Source of the DNA: Flaccisagitta enflata
Lineage: Eukaryota; Chaetognatha; Sagittoidea; Aphragmophora
Direction: 5' to 3'
Length of the DNA: 64,000 nucleotides
Assembly (NCBI GenBank): GCA_965153355.1
Contig: OZ231127.1
Coordinates: 25,110,001-25,174,000 of the forward strand
Both the position numbers and the translations under genes were made by a program. Positions 27,268 to 38,582 of the stretch are shown one piece after another. Under the pieces are notes generated by a model. The model saw only the letters and a program-made list of their open reading frames with translations, was not told where the DNA came from and made no database searches. Within the stretch, counting starts at the first letter, position 1, and each line of letters opens with the position of its first letter.

Positions 27268-27877
27268 TACTACCCGAATTAAAAAAAACGCAAGTTTTTC
27301 ATTAAAGAGCTTGAATTGGACTTTATTTGTCTTCTGAGCAGCTTTTTGCGAGCTAGTTTGGTTTATTTGAGTTTTTGTGCATCAGATTGAAGAGTTTAAG
27401 CCATCAGAATCAAGTTGATGCAGAGAAATAACCGTGCAAAAAAGACATGTACTTGACATTTTTTTCGCCTTTGATTTTCAGTTTGATCCATGTTAATTAT
27501 AAAGGTTTTATTGCATTCAACTACAGTCAGTGCTTCATTTTTCATCATAGACGTTGAGGAACTCAAGTATAGGAACTATAAAAGCAGACTGCATAGGTAG
27601 AACAATGCTCGATTGCTCATAGCAGTCCAATAACTCCATCATCTTCACCCCCAAAACATCCTTTTTTTTTCCTCTTGCTGTTTTTCTTAATTTTGACTCA
27701 TGCACCTTCATTTGAGTGTAATTTCTAAACAAATAAAGCTACAGATGTGGGATTGCGCTCAAAACAAAGCCCTCGAAAAAAGCTTCTATTTGGTCACCAA
27801 TAAATTATATCTCAAGTGAACCCAAGGCGCAAAAATTACCTATAGAAAAACTTGCGTTTTTTTTAATTCGCGTAGTA
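27268..27877. mobile_element. TA-flanked MITE nested in hAT tandem unit 3
   Basis: Ends TACTACCCGAATT then A8 and CGCAAG; the right end is the complement (CTTGCG, T8, AATTCGCGTAGTA). Sister units lack it. Open frames inside have no domain. Confidence 0.85.
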
Positions 27878-28517
27878 TGATCAACAGAGCTCAAGCATAA
27901 GCTTAAGCACCTTGGAATTAAAGGATTTTTTTGTAAAAGAATAATGCTGAAGCCTGTTCATTAGCATGAACGATATCAATGCAAAAGCATCAGAAAAGAC
28001 CATTGCACAAGCAAATGGCGTGCACAAGCAACTTTTGATCATGTCATGAATATGCAAAATATGTATGCCTACTATGATAATAGGAGTAGACAAGCACAGC
28101 TGATTAAATTGATGCGTCAGTGTATGGTGTGATAACTCCATGCTAGATAAAAAAGACAGAAAAACTACTTCTTGTTTTCAAGTGCTAAAAGTAATGTTGA
28201 GCTTAGCAAGAACTCCAATGATTGAGACAGCCATGGTACTGAAAATCCATTGAATGGATTACATGAACCATCACAATTAACAGAGCACAAGCATCAGCAT
28301 GAGCACAATAAAATCTAAAATTTCTTTCAGGCAGTTTAGTTCTCAATCTAGAGAAAAATGATGCATGAGTCTCTCAGTAAAACATGTCTATTCTTTGTTG
28401 AATACACAACATTTTGAAGCCATAAGCCAAAAATTTATCACTTAACATACATACAAGATTTATTGAACAGGTAATAAAAACTTATTTTGAGAGCAACTGG
28501 TTGCGTGGCTCTTCAGT

Positions 28518-28715
28518 TTACATTGGTTGTTTTCTAGCCTTTTGCGAAGCAAATTTCTTTATGATATCTTTCACCTCTATCTCGTCTAACAGCTCATGCT
28601 CAATACTCAGTAGAGTTAGGTGATTAAGTTTGTCTTGGCCAAGAGAAGTTCGTTGCTCATTTTTTACACGTTTTAATTTTGAGAAGGACCTTTCACCACT
28701 ACAATTAGTTACCAT
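28518..28715 (-). pseudogene. hAT transposase C-terminal dimerisation domain remnant
   Basis: 65 codons, with Cys-Ser-Gly-Glu-Arg-Ser-Phe-Ser-Lys-Leu-Lys near the start and Leu-Ser-Ile-Glu-His-Glu later, as in the C-terminal dimerisation region of hAT transposases of the ZMYM1-like type. The DDE core, RNase H fold and zinc fingers are absent, so the element cannot move itself. It lies at the right end of the hAT element in the orientation expected for it. Confidence 0.85.
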
Positions 28716-28739
28716 GAGGGAGAGAAAAAAACTCTCATT

Positions 28740-28925
28740 CCTTTCCTCTGTTTCCTTTTCCTTTTCCTTTCTTCTTTTCCTTTCTTCTTTTTCTTTTTCT
28801 TTTTCTTTTTCTTTTTTTTTCTTCCCTTTTTCTTCCCCCTTTTCTTCCCCTTTCTCTTCCTCTTTCCCTTCTCCTTTTTTTCCTTTTCCCCTTCTTTCTT
28901 TCTCCCTCTTTTTCTCCTTTCCCCC
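28740..28925. repeat. Pyrimidine tract (CTTTTC-like)
   Basis: Degenerate CTTTTC/TTCC hexamers inside the hAT element, close to its right end. Confidence 0.8.
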
Positions 28926-29036
28926 CTGAGGCGCGGGGCCCCCCTTGGGCGCGGGGCCCTAGGCAGTGCCTATTGTGCCTATAGGTTGTTCCGGCCCAGG
29001 TTATGCATGTGATGATCCGTTTGATAAGTTACGCCG

Positions 29037-29807
29037 TATACCCTGTGTTCAAAAGCAAGTGATACCAGCAAAACCTTTATTGCGCCTAAAGTATTTATTT
29101 TGAGAAATTCAGATTGGTTTCATCTGAAAGCATATAACCTACCATTTATTCATGCAAAATTTCAAAGCATCGGGTCTAGCAGTTCAGCTTCCACAATATT
29201 CTGAAAATTTATAAAATTTCCAGGAATTTTGCTAAAAAACTGCATTGTTAAACTGTTTTCCATCAATGAATCCTTGTAATTTTTGCATGTATTGAGCTAA
29301 AATCACCAGATTGGTAGTGAATGGTTAGTATTTTACTCTTCTTTTTCATATGATTTGATTTGTCAATACTTAGGAGAAAACTAGAAACCTCATGACTAGC
29401 AATGTGACACAAAACCTATTCAAACGTAAAAAAATCATAGAAAACTTAAGATTCTGCAACATAATTTCCGCGATTTGGTATCTATGGCTTGAAATATGTA
29501 AATTGAAACTAATATCCTGCTTTCTGGACCAATCTGGCTATTTTTGCATCATTCATCTAAGAATGCCATTGATTCTAAGCTATATAAGTCAGTCCTTCGT
29601 TATCTTAGGAATCTTCTAATGGTTTATCCACATTTTCATTCAAAACTATGTGGAAGCTCAACCGCTAGAGCCACCGCTATGAAATTTTGTACAAATAAAT
29701 GGTAGGTTAAGTGCTTTCAGGTAGAACAAATCCCAAATTCTCAAAATGAACATTTTAGGCGCAATAAAGGTTTTGCTGGTATCACTTGCTTTTGAACACA
29801 GGGTATA
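29037..29807. mobile_element. Long-inverted-repeat element, 771 bp
   Basis: The termini TATACCCTGTGTTC and GAACACAGGGTATA start arms that match almost perfectly for about 55 bp and loosely for about 190 bp. TA or TATA is the likely target. It is the second insertion in the same intron of the kinase-KEN-kelch gene, 30 bp after the hAT element. Confidence 0.88.
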
Positions 29808-29942
29808 TTTTGACTGCTGCTCCCGTTAATTTGACTGAGTTTGAGTCTGAATGTATGAATCTTACTTAGAAGTAGGCGTAAGTAATTGACAAAAAAATAG
29901 AAAAAAAAAACACTAACTTCATTGACCGTTTTTCATACCTAG

Positions 29943-31647
29943 ATCACGGTGGTTACGAGCGAAAAGTCACTGGAGCGATTGATTGAATGCGCTGAAATCA
30001 ATCGCAGCCTCCACGACCATCCCAACATCACCAAAGTCGTTGGCATTCAGTTCATTGAAGAGCAAAGTTCTGTCTCTTTCTGTCTCTTTCTTGAAAAGGC
30101 CGAGGGATCCATCCGTGATATCATCAAACCAGATAATGATGAGAGAAGGGACTTGAGGGAAAGAGTTCTTGCCAAAAAGACCAGTCGAGATATCGTTAGT
30201 GAGGTCCTTGATGCATTAGTTTATGTTCACTCACAAACTGACAAACATGACAACAAAATTTCTCACCGCGATGTAAAACCGGAGAACATTCTGATCTTCC
30301 CACAAGTTAGAGATGGCTCTTTTGTCATCAAAATAAGTGACTTTGATTCATCTAAGTCGTTAGAAAATGATGAAAGAGTTGCTATTTCAACAGGAATGTT
30401 TACTGAAAAGTATCAAGATCCATGGCTTGCCAAGATCAAAGTGAGGGGAGAGCGGGTCAGTGGCGATGACTACTTGAACCACGATGCTTATGGCTTCGGT
30501 TTGTTCTTTTTTGAGATGCTGGATGGCACTCATCTCTACGTCGGCCCCTCAGATTTTGACACAATCACAAATATGCGAAATCACAAGCGTGACCATCTCA
30601 TCAATTCAGAGATAGATGAGCTTGCCAAGAATGCCATCTGGACTTTGACACAACCAAACCCTGCCGATCGCATCCCTCTCAAACAGGTGATGACATTGCC
30701 ATACTTCGCGCAGAAAAGCCATCACATCCAAGCTGTGTCTGAGCTGAATGAAGCCATCATCAATATTGGCACGTCGGTTGAAGCGCTGAAGACAATGGAA
30801 CAACTGAATAAAACATTCTACATGGTTTTTGTAAAGAGATGGAAGGAACTACCCTTCGTTGTCCCAGATCTCTTGAAAAAATCCAAGTATTCCAACTCCC
30901 TCGCTTGCTTCCTGAGGTACAAACGAAACCTCATCGTCCATGCTGGGCAGAATCAATCAGCTTTGCAAAAGCATTTTCAAAAGCAAGTGTCAAGTGAAGA
31001 TCTCTTTGATATTGTAACAGACCATGAGCCGAGCGCAATGATCCACATCTACTGGGCCACCAAACAGTTCTTCCCTCACCTTCCGTGTGTCCAGAACTTT
31101 CCAACTGAATGTGTCAAGGCACACGCAGACAGAATGAAGCATGAAAGACAAAGGTTGAAGATCGACGAGGATGATGCGCTAGAAGTATTTTACCAGCAAG
31201 TCTGTCCTGAAGATGAGACTCCAATACATCCGTTATCTGCCACAACTAGCCCCCCTATCCCACCGCAATATCAAAAGGTCATGAAACAACGATGGAAAAA
31301 GTTAGTGAGAGCTCTATCAAGTAGATCTGAGATACCAACCCCTACGTCAATTCCAAAGGGGCATCAAGCAACGATCGAGAAATTTCTCAAAGGTTTTCAT
31401 GAACGTATCAAAGAGATGATGAGAGAAACGGAGCCTGACTTCAAGAGCCTCAAAGCTGATGTTAAAAAATGGGAAACAAAGAAAACCCATATCCAACATG
31501 GAATCCAAAAGATGACCGAGAGGAAAAGGCCATCATCAGAGATATGCAAGAAAAAGGCAGAGTTGGCAGACATTGAGGAAAAGTTGGAGGCAAAGTGGAT
31601 CCTGAAGTACAGAGAGGACATGATTGAACCTGTGAGATATCAACCAG
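29943..31647 (+). CDS. Kinase-KEN-kelch gene, exon B (protein kinase + KEN ribonuclease domains)
   Basis: The large central exon, from acceptor ACCTAG (phase 0) to donor CAG/GTTGGT (phase 1). Numbering from Met 23553, it holds the kinase alpha-C helix (about 64-80), the catalytic loop His166-Arg-Asp168 with Lys170-Pro-Glu-Asn173, and Asp191-Phe-Asp193 in place of DFG, the same substitution I recall in RNase L. After the C-lobe comes a KEN domain (about 340-455) with Tyr374, Arg386-Asn387 and His391; Arg-Asn-x3-His is the ribonuclease signature of IRE1 and RNase L, and the Tyr spacing of 12 matches RNase L. Residues about 520-620 are charged and likely coiled-coil. The family otherwise means 2-5A- or unfolded-protein-activated RNA cleavage; which signal acts here is unknown. 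The frame stays open to TGA at 31793, but that extension looks intronic. Confidence 0.9.
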
Positions 31648-31828
31648 GTTGGTCTTCATTTTTTAGCGTCTTACACAATATTTTATTAACTAAAAATCGT
31701 CACTGGGGAAGCTTTGCATCTGGTGTAGTGAATGTACTTTTCTTCTTAGAAGGTAGCCGGGAATATGTAGGACAGTATCCCTGCTGTGACTGATCAAATT
31801 TCTCCACATCTTGATTACATCTTATCAG

Positions 31829-31879
31829 ATACGCTCCAAGCGCAAGGACAACTGGACCCTTGGAACCAATCAAACTCAA
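31829..31879 (+). CDS. Kinase-KEN-kelch gene, exon C (51-bp linker exon)
   Basis: Acceptor CTTATCAG, 17 codons, donor GTAATT. It enters with two bases and leaves in phase 1, matching exon B before it and exon D after it. It encodes a polar, Gln/Asn-rich stretch. Its support comes only from phase and splice signals. Confidence 0.65.
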
Positions 31880-32060
31880 GTAATTTAATCATTTATTGTG
31901 TCAATGAAAGTTTTGCAATTGTTGTTGAGGCATAATGATAGTCATAACGACGGCATAATGATGATCTGTTCAATGTTGTGTCACTAATCTATCCAAGTGA
32001 ACTGTGACATATCATCTAATTAACTAACTGTGGAATGCACTGTACAATTTTCAATGATTT

Positions 32061-32277
32061 ATGAGAGGTGGAACAATATCCCTCACTATACCCACACTGA
32101 AAAATATGGAAGAGGGCCTCGTGAGCCTCAAGCAAAACTAGTTTAGCAAACAACCATTCTGAGTCTATCCAAAACACTTATGCTTACCAAATAGATAAGG
32201 GCAGATGATTGTTACCTATTTAATCAAAATTCAACAAATCACCCGAGGGCAACATTGTTAAGAAACCATACCCTTCA
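32061..32277. repeat. Dispersed ~250-bp repeat, copy 2
   Basis: Homologous to 17977-18236, with short internal deletions. It fills most of the intron between exons C and D. Confidence 0.75.
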
Positions 32278-32323
32278 AGTATATGTAAAGCATATGTAAT
32301 TTTCTATTTTGTGTTTACTTTAG

Positions 32324-32563
32324 TTCCATCTGCCATGGCCTTTGAAACAAGTCCCCATGGATCAGTTCCAAGCCCAACTTCACCAGAGCCAAGATCAAAA
32401 CTATCATCCGAGGCGAGACTGAACACATGGGAGCCAAGTCTTGGCTCATCTGTGTCAGCAAAGAGACTCAGCGCAAATGAGCAGAGTTCCGTCATGCTGG
32501 ATGCCAGTCTAACAGCATCATTGTCATGCTCTGGGCCATCAGAGCCAGCTGTGATTATTTTGG
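32324..32563 (+). CDS. Kinase-KEN-kelch gene, exon D (Ser/Pro-rich linker)
   Basis: Acceptor TACTTTAG, donor GTAAGA; phase 1 in and phase 1 out. It encodes 80 residues rich in Ser, Pro, Ala and Glu, with no recognised domain. Both strands are open here, but only the + frame joins its neighbours in phase. Confidence 0.7.
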
Positions 32564-32639
32564 GTAAGAATACTAAATAGCACAAAAGTCTTCGTTCGCT
32601 TGAGGAACAAGTGTATTTACTTTAAAGATAGATTTTAAT

Positions 32640-32918
32640 TTTCTTTCATTTGAGTCAAATCTGGCATCTGTAGCTCAAACCGTTTAGACGTGAGAATGAT
32701 TTAAAGAAAAACTTCTAGGATGAAAAACACATTGACTAAATATTCATTTTACTTCAAAACTATATTGTGGCCAAACTACTCAACTTAAACCAATGAAATT
32801 TTTACATGAAAAGTCGGAACTTAAGAGCTCAATGATTCTATTTTCAGAATTGTTGTTTTATTTTTAGAAGCAGAACAACATTGTTTTCTTATATATCATT
32901 TGATGTGGAACACCCTGT
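32640..32918. mobile_element. Half of a MITE (family of 43436-43992)
   Basis: It matches the right half of the element at 43436-43992 (GGCATCTGTAGCTCAAACCG, TTGTGGCCAAACTACTCAAC, ATATATCATTTGATGTG, CACCCTGT). The left half is missing. It lies in the intron between exons D and E. Confidence 0.75.
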
Positions 32919-32995
32919 AATTGACCCTGATGCATATTGTATGGTTTTTCCTATCTTCATAGAGCTTTTTTCTATGGGATGTGATTGACAATACT

Positions 32996-33438
32996 TTTTG
33001 GGCAGCGGCCCCGAAGGGGTCGATGACCTATGCTTTCACACATATGGGGGATTTTCTCCTCCTTCTTCTCCTTCTTCTTTGTACCCCCCCCCTCCCCCCA
33101 GCCTCCAGGCCCAAATCTCAGCCTGGAGGCCCATATTCCAGCCTCGAGGCCCAAATCCCAGTCTTGAGGCCCAAATCCCACCCTCAAGGCCCAAATTCCA
33201 ACCCCAAGGCCCTGATTCCAGTCTGTAGGGATTTGGGCCTCAAGACTGGGATTTGGGCCTCAAGGCTGGAATATGGGCCTGGAGGCTGGGGAGGGGGAAG
33301 GAGAAGGAGAGAGGAGGGAAGGAGGAGAAAATTCCCCATGTGTGATGGCCATCGACCCTTTCTGCCCTGCTCCCTCAATCACAGCCACATAAGCAGGGCA
33401 CGGGTACCGCTGACCATCTAACGCTTTTGCGACTATTC
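32996..33438 (+). mobile_element. GCGGCC foldback element, type I, with inverted minisatellite
   Basis: GGGCAGCGGCCCCGAAGGGG start and tail CGCTGACCATCTAACGC...GCGACTATT. The minisatellite runs as CCCAAATCCCAGCCTC on one side and flips to GGGATTTGGGCCTCAAG at about 33230. It ends 17 bp before the acceptor of exon E. Confidence 0.82.
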
Positions 33439-33454
33439 TACTTAAAATCAACAG

Positions 33455-33654
33455 GACAAGCCCAAATCATTGACAAGGCAAAGGATGATGTAAGTGAAAA
33501 ACAACCTACCCTCATATCAGGAACTAAAGGAATGGGCAACTTCAATGAAGCTTTTAAAGATTCTACAGAGGACATAGATCCATCAAAACCATCAGAACAT
33601 CTTCTGCAAAGCACTGCCACTTCACCAGATCTACCTTCAACACCAACTCCATCT
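33455..33654 (+). CDS. Kinase-KEN-kelch gene, exon E (Ser/Thr/Pro-rich linker)
   Basis: Acceptor ATCAACAG; it enters with two bases completing the phase-1 codon left by exon D. Donor GTGAAG at 33655 leaves phase 0, as exon F requires; an alternative donor GTTTGG at 33717 would not keep frame with the F acceptor proposed here. The product is polar and Ser/Thr/Pro/Lys-rich, with no domain. Beyond about 33750 the open frame runs into GCGCC-family tail-like sequence, so the ORF end at 33822 is not taken as the exon end. Confidence 0.6.
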
Positions 33655-33997
33655 GTGAAGTCTTCACTGCCCCCGTTAAAACTTCCACCTTATTATGACT
33701 ATTTATCATGCTATAGGTTTGGGGTTGATAGGTTTAAATCAGAAACCCGCCCAAGGACAATGTATGGTCAGCGATACCTTTTGCCCTTCTTTGTAAGATC
33801 GCGATTGTCAAGTACAGTATGAAGAAGCAGGGTAGCGAACTCGGAGGGGACAAGGTCCTGTATAAAACTCAATTACCTTCAATTATCAAAGGATTTAATG
33901 AGAGCTTTACAGGAGCAATTTTTTTGTCATTGAAGAATTACGGGTGGTAGCCTAATCAAGAACTTGTCACGCACCTTAAGAAGCCTGAAGTTTTTTA

Positions 33998-34278
33998 GTC
34001 GTGTGCACGCGACTCTACAACCCGCTTTATTGGTCCATCGGTCCGTCCTTCAGTCCGTTTTTATACTTTAAGTTTTTTTGGTCATTCTAAGTCATTCTAA
34101 GTCATTCTAAGTTATTTTAATGTCACTTAAGTCAAATAGGTCAAAATAGTCATTTCAGTCATTTTATGTCTTTTTAAGTCAATCAAAGTCGTCTTGAGTC
34201 TTTTAAGTCATCTTGAGTCAATAAAAGTCATCTTAAGTTATTTTATGTCCTGCACGCGACTTATAGGTGTTGGCCTTG
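33998..34278 (-). mobile_element. CAAGG-family element in intron E-F
   Basis: Read on the minus strand it starts CAAGGCCAACACC and ends in GTCGCGTGCACACGAC, with TAA beyond. Its interior is a run of AAGTCATTCT-type decamers and GTCC-type units. Confidence 0.75.
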
Positions 34279-34390
34279 TTTTGTTCATGTATACGTTCTT
34301 TCTTTATCTTTATTCTTGTTCTGGCTTTCAAAACACGGTTTATAGTGGTTTGAGCAAGCTTTACAGTCGAGGTATTACAGTCTCAATGAT

Positions 34391-35570
<1,180 letters not shown>

Positions 35571-35571
<1 letters not shown>

Positions 35572-35939
35572 AATGAGAGGGGCAGCAAAATCGCTAGCAC
35601 CCCTACCCACAGCTTGGATGGACAATATTACAGGGAAAACTGAGGTACTGGCTGATAGCTTATCCCATTACTTTTCCCGGCATCGAGGCGTTTTTCGAAT
35701 TTCCTCATAGTTCCGAAGATATTGGTCATAAATTAGCTAAATCAACACCTCAGAAAATGGCTGATTTTCACCCTAAAAATGGCTGTATCTTGAAAACTAC
35801 GTTGAAATTAAGAAATCGCCTCGATGGCGGGATTTGAATTGAGACAAGTTGTTGGGCGCCACCTTTATTGTCCGTGTGGTAGTAACCGTTTGAGCTGCAG
35901 GTAGGGTTGCTAGCGATTTTGACTGCCCCTCTCACTGTA
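35571..35939. mobile_element. Inverted-repeat element with internal tRNA-like segment
   Basis: Left end ATGAGAGGGGCAG...AAAATCGCTAGCA, with the complement at the right (about 35900-35938). The minus-strand tRNA-like core is at 35817-35900 (CAGCTCAAACGGTTACTACC as A-box-like, AATTCAAATCCCGCC as B-box-like). TA is the probable target. Confidence 0.75.
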
Positions 35940-36376
35940 ATGTCATTGGTTCTGTAGACAGTAGCGTCCAAATTCAACTCACGTTTTTTACATCACTACC
36001 CATATGGAGAATCAGTCATAAATGGTTGAAAAATGGTTATAGCCAAAGTTTTAGAACTCTTGGAGCAATTCTGACCTTGCCCTTCCACCCCCATTATTTT
36101 TAAAGGAAATGCCTAAACAGTAAAAAAAATAGTTAGGGCTATTTCAGTGTAAAGATAAGGGGGTGGCAGGGCAAGATCAGAATCGCCCTGCGAGGTTTAA
36201 AGTTATGTTTTACCATCATTTCAACATATCATGGCAGTTTCAACATCTGGGAGGCAATGTCTAAAAATAAGTTGAGTTTGCCCCCCCCCCCCCTCAAGTG
36301 TGTCATTATGCAAAATGTCTTTTGATCCGATCATCATCATTAGGGAGTTTCAAGACACTAATTCTAAGATAATTAC

Positions 36377-36890
36377 AGTAGATGTCGTCTAGACTTGGAA
36401 ATACGGGGGAGCTCATAACCTGAGCATCAGTACACTGAGGGGACTGATATTTTGCTGGTGTAATGTATAGACCCTAAGGGGTTGACAATGGGGTATTGCA
36501 TCCCCCTACGGTTTACCTTACAAAAAAAAATTTTGGTATAAAACTTAAGGTTCAATCACTTTTATTGCAGAATTTCAGCTTCATCTATTTTCTTAAATTG
36601 CAAAACCAACCTGGGATTCAAACCTGGAACCTTTAAAGAAAAAAACTGATCAAGACAAACTTCAAGCCAAGTGTGTTAACCACTAGACCAATTCCGGCAA
36701 CTGCCTAAGAGGAGCGAATTTGATTTAGTATATTAAAGAGAATTTTCTATCCACAGAGCTGCCATACCCCATCGTCAACCCTATGAGACATAAGCATCAT
36801 ACGCACGCAGTTTCATTTCGTTTGCTCAAATAGTAATTAGGATATGAGGGCCCCCGTATTTTCAAGTATAGACGACATCTACTATGCTAT
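36377..36890. mobile_element. Nested inverted-repeat element with internal tRNA-like segment
   Basis: The outer arms start AGTAGATGTCGTCTA and return as the complement at about 36870. An inner inverted pair, GGGTTGACAATGGGGTAT near 36479 and its complement near 36765, encloses a minus-strand tRNA-like core. The right end lies about 57 bp upstream of the kelch exon acceptor. Confidence 0.75.
36604..36702 (-). ncRNA. tRNA-like (pol III box) segment
   Basis: On the minus strand: TTGGTCTAGTGGTTAACACA (A-box-like) and CAGGTTTGAATCCCAGG (B-box-like), spaced for a tRNA with an enlarged variable region. It is the best tRNA mimic of the window, but the acceptor stem is poor; probably tRNA-derived and not a gene. 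Confidence 0.55.
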
Positions 36891-36947
36891 TTCTTTTTTT
36901 TTTAAATGTAACCGTTCAATGCATCACTAGGCATGTTACCACAGTAG

Positions 36948-38582
36948 GACTTCTGTGAATCTGATCTTGTAATAAACCTATCAACCCAAACCAATAGTCA
37001 GCAACATGGGGAAAGTCTTGAGCTGCAATCACCTCCTTTTATCATATCCCCATCTCCATCTTTACCGTCAACTGCAACAGGACTAACAAGTTTATCAGAA
37101 GATAAGCAACTACAGTTGACAACATTGCCTCCGTCCTTTTTTTTCCCCGTGAAAGCGCCTAACCTAAGGCAGAATCAGGCAGCTCAGACTCTATCACATC
37201 AAGCAACATCACCGGGAATGTCAAAAATAAAAAAATCCACGTCATTAGGTGACTTTGATAATGCTTTGTCTGATGGCACTCCCGAAGCTTCTGCCGTCCA
37301 CCAATCGAATGTGGAAATGTCTTGGGCAATACCTGAATCTTATTTGTTGCCTATGGAAACATCAGATTCTTCAGTGGAAGGTCAAAGAGCTTTGCCCGCA
37401 CCAATGTTGCTTACCAAGAAGAATTCAGAATCTTTTATACCATCGGATCATGGTGCTAGCCATGCCAAAGCCATTCCTCCTGATCAACCAGGTGGGACAA
37501 CAGCATCATCTGTTTTGACCGATAATCCTACAAAGGTTCAGACCATAAAGCAGCATTTATTGAAAACCAAAAATCCCATCGCACCACCCAAAAGCAAGCA
37601 GTTCAGCGGAGGCACTAACTTCATTGCTGGAAACATCAACGGCCAACTCGTTGTTTGGGGTGGGCGTTATGGCGATGCCCCCCAACCTTGTCGTGATGTT
37701 TACATTTTCCGCATTAAGTCTGACCCATCGTCCAGTAAGCTGCTTGGAACTTGGCAAATTACCACCGCCATGGGAGAAATTCATCCCGGTCGCGTAGGCG
37801 CTGCATCAACCGTCAATGAACAATCTCTGTTCATCTTTGGCGGGAAAAGCGGCGGTCGGTCAAACAAACTCACCCAGGTCTTCTCTACTCTTATGGCTAC
37901 CGGTATATTCAAAAGACTTCAGCCCAAAGGAGATATTCCATCGGCGAGATACAGACACAAAGGATTTGCCTACAATGAAAAAGTGTATTTCATTGGCGGT
38001 CTGGCGGATCTGGATGGCGTGGATGAATCAGAGAAACCTGAATATTTCAAACATGGCGCTTATTATGTTACCAATAGCATTCACAAATACGACCCAAAAA
38101 ACAATGTTTTCTCTAAAGTCACTACAAGCGGCGCACCTCTGAAACCCCGCTTTAACTTTGGACTCGCCGTTCTCAAAGATCAAGTTTTTGTTCATTGCGG
38201 GAACGCTCCCGGAGGCAGAATCAATGATTTCATGATGCTCGATATGAAGAAATTGGAATGGACGAAGATTCCTAACACGGGGACTTCACTAGGGCGAGGC
38301 ATTTGTGACCAAACTCTCTCCAAGATTTCCGATCGAGAACTCATGTTAGTTGGAGGTCAAACTGGCTATTATTTGGAAGAAGTCAGGATTTTTGACAGCG
38401 TCACTTCCGAGTGGAAGGACGAGGATCCTCTTCCTATGGAAATATGCCAAGAAAGTGGTTTGGCCCAGCATCGGGCTGTGGAGATCCCCAAGCCAAATGG
38501 CGTCTATGTGATCTGCGTTGGCGGAGAATTTGAGTTTGGCTCTCTCGCGGATCATATGTTGGTGTTTGATGTCACCCACTGA
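36948..38582 (+). CDS. Kinase-KEN-kelch gene, last exon (linker + kelch domain)
   Basis: Open from just after an in-frame TAG (36945-36947, which would be the splice acceptor) to TGA at 38580-38582; 544 residues. The first ~220 are a Ser/Thr/Pro/Gln-rich linker like exons D and E. The rest is a kelch domain: hydrophobic strands each ending in Gly-Gly or a variant (Val-Trp-Gly-Gly, Ile-Phe-Gly-Gly, Phe-Ile-Gly-Gly, His-Cys-Gly, Val-Gly-Gly, Val-Gly-Gly), six in all, with the expected downstream Tyr and Trp, so a six-bladed propeller for protein binding is likely. Assembled with exons A-E in frame, the protein would be about 1,334 aa. The link to exon E rests on phase, composition and strand; a separate kelch gene starting nearby is the alternative. 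Confidence 0.85.
   Translation, partial: DFCESDLVINLSTQTNSQQHGESLELQSPPFIISPSPSLPSTATGLTSLSEDKQLQLTTLPPSFFFPVKAPNLRQNQAAQTLSHQATSPGMSKIKKSTSLGDFDNALSDGTPEASAVHQSNVEMSWAIPESYLLPMETSDSSVEGQRALPAPMLLTKKNSESFIPSDHGASHAKAIPPDQPGGTTASSVLTDNPTKVQTIKQHLLKTKNPIAPPKSKQFSGGTNFIAGNINGQLVVWGGRYGDAPQPCRDVYIFRIKSDPSSSKLLGTWQITTAMGEIHPGRVGAASTVNEQSLFIFGGKSGGRSNKLTQVFSTLMATGIFKRLQPKGDIPSARYRHKGFAYNEKVYFIGGLADLDGVDESEKPEYFKHGAYYVTNSIHKYDPKNNVFSKVTTSGAPLKPRFNFGLAVLKDQVFVHCGNAPGGRINDFMMLDMKKLEWTKIPNTGTSLGRGICDQTLSKISDRELMLVGGQTGYYLEEVRIFDSVTSEWKDEDPLPMEICQESGLAQHRAVEIPKPNGVYVICVGGEFEFGSLADHMLVFDVTH

Larger units (their letters stand above)
25170..28340. repeat. ~400-bp tandem units inside the hAT element
   Basis: Four units share GACCATTGCACAAGCAAATG, AAGCCACTCATAAAATATTT, AACCTGAAACTCCAATGATT, CATTCAATGGATATCA and GCTTAAGCACCTTGAAATC. 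Units 1-3 each carry one insertion (25549-26149, 26264-26799, 27268-27877), and unit 4 is diverged. The other units act as empty sites for each insertion. Confidence 0.8.
23759..28999 (-). mobile_element. hAT transposon, 5.24 kb, decayed, with nested insertions
   Basis: It is flanked by a perfect 8-bp target duplication GTTATGCA (23751-23758 and 29000-29007). The 16-bp terminal inverted repeats are CTGGGCCGGAACAACC, with GGGGCCC-rich subterminal sequence at both ends. The only coding remnant is the transposase C terminus (28518-28715, minus). The interior is a set of ~400-bp tandem units interrupted by younger elements. It sits in the intron between exons A and B of the kinase-KEN-kelch gene. 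Confidence 0.92.

Noticed and set aside
27535-27732. Minus-strand frame suggesting more transposase
   Set aside because: It lies wholly inside the TA-flanked MITE at 27268-27877 and has no transposase motif.
31648-31793. C-terminal extension of the kinase-KEN frame to TGA
   Set aside because: Composition changes to intron-like right after a good donor at 31648, and the next exons join in phase.
32304-32585. Minus-strand frame over exon D
   Set aside because: Only the + frame joins its neighbouring exons in phase; the antisense is open by composition.
36604-36702. A functional tRNA gene
   Set aside because: A- and B-box-like motifs are present, but the acceptor stem does not pair and the core sits in an inverted-repeat element.
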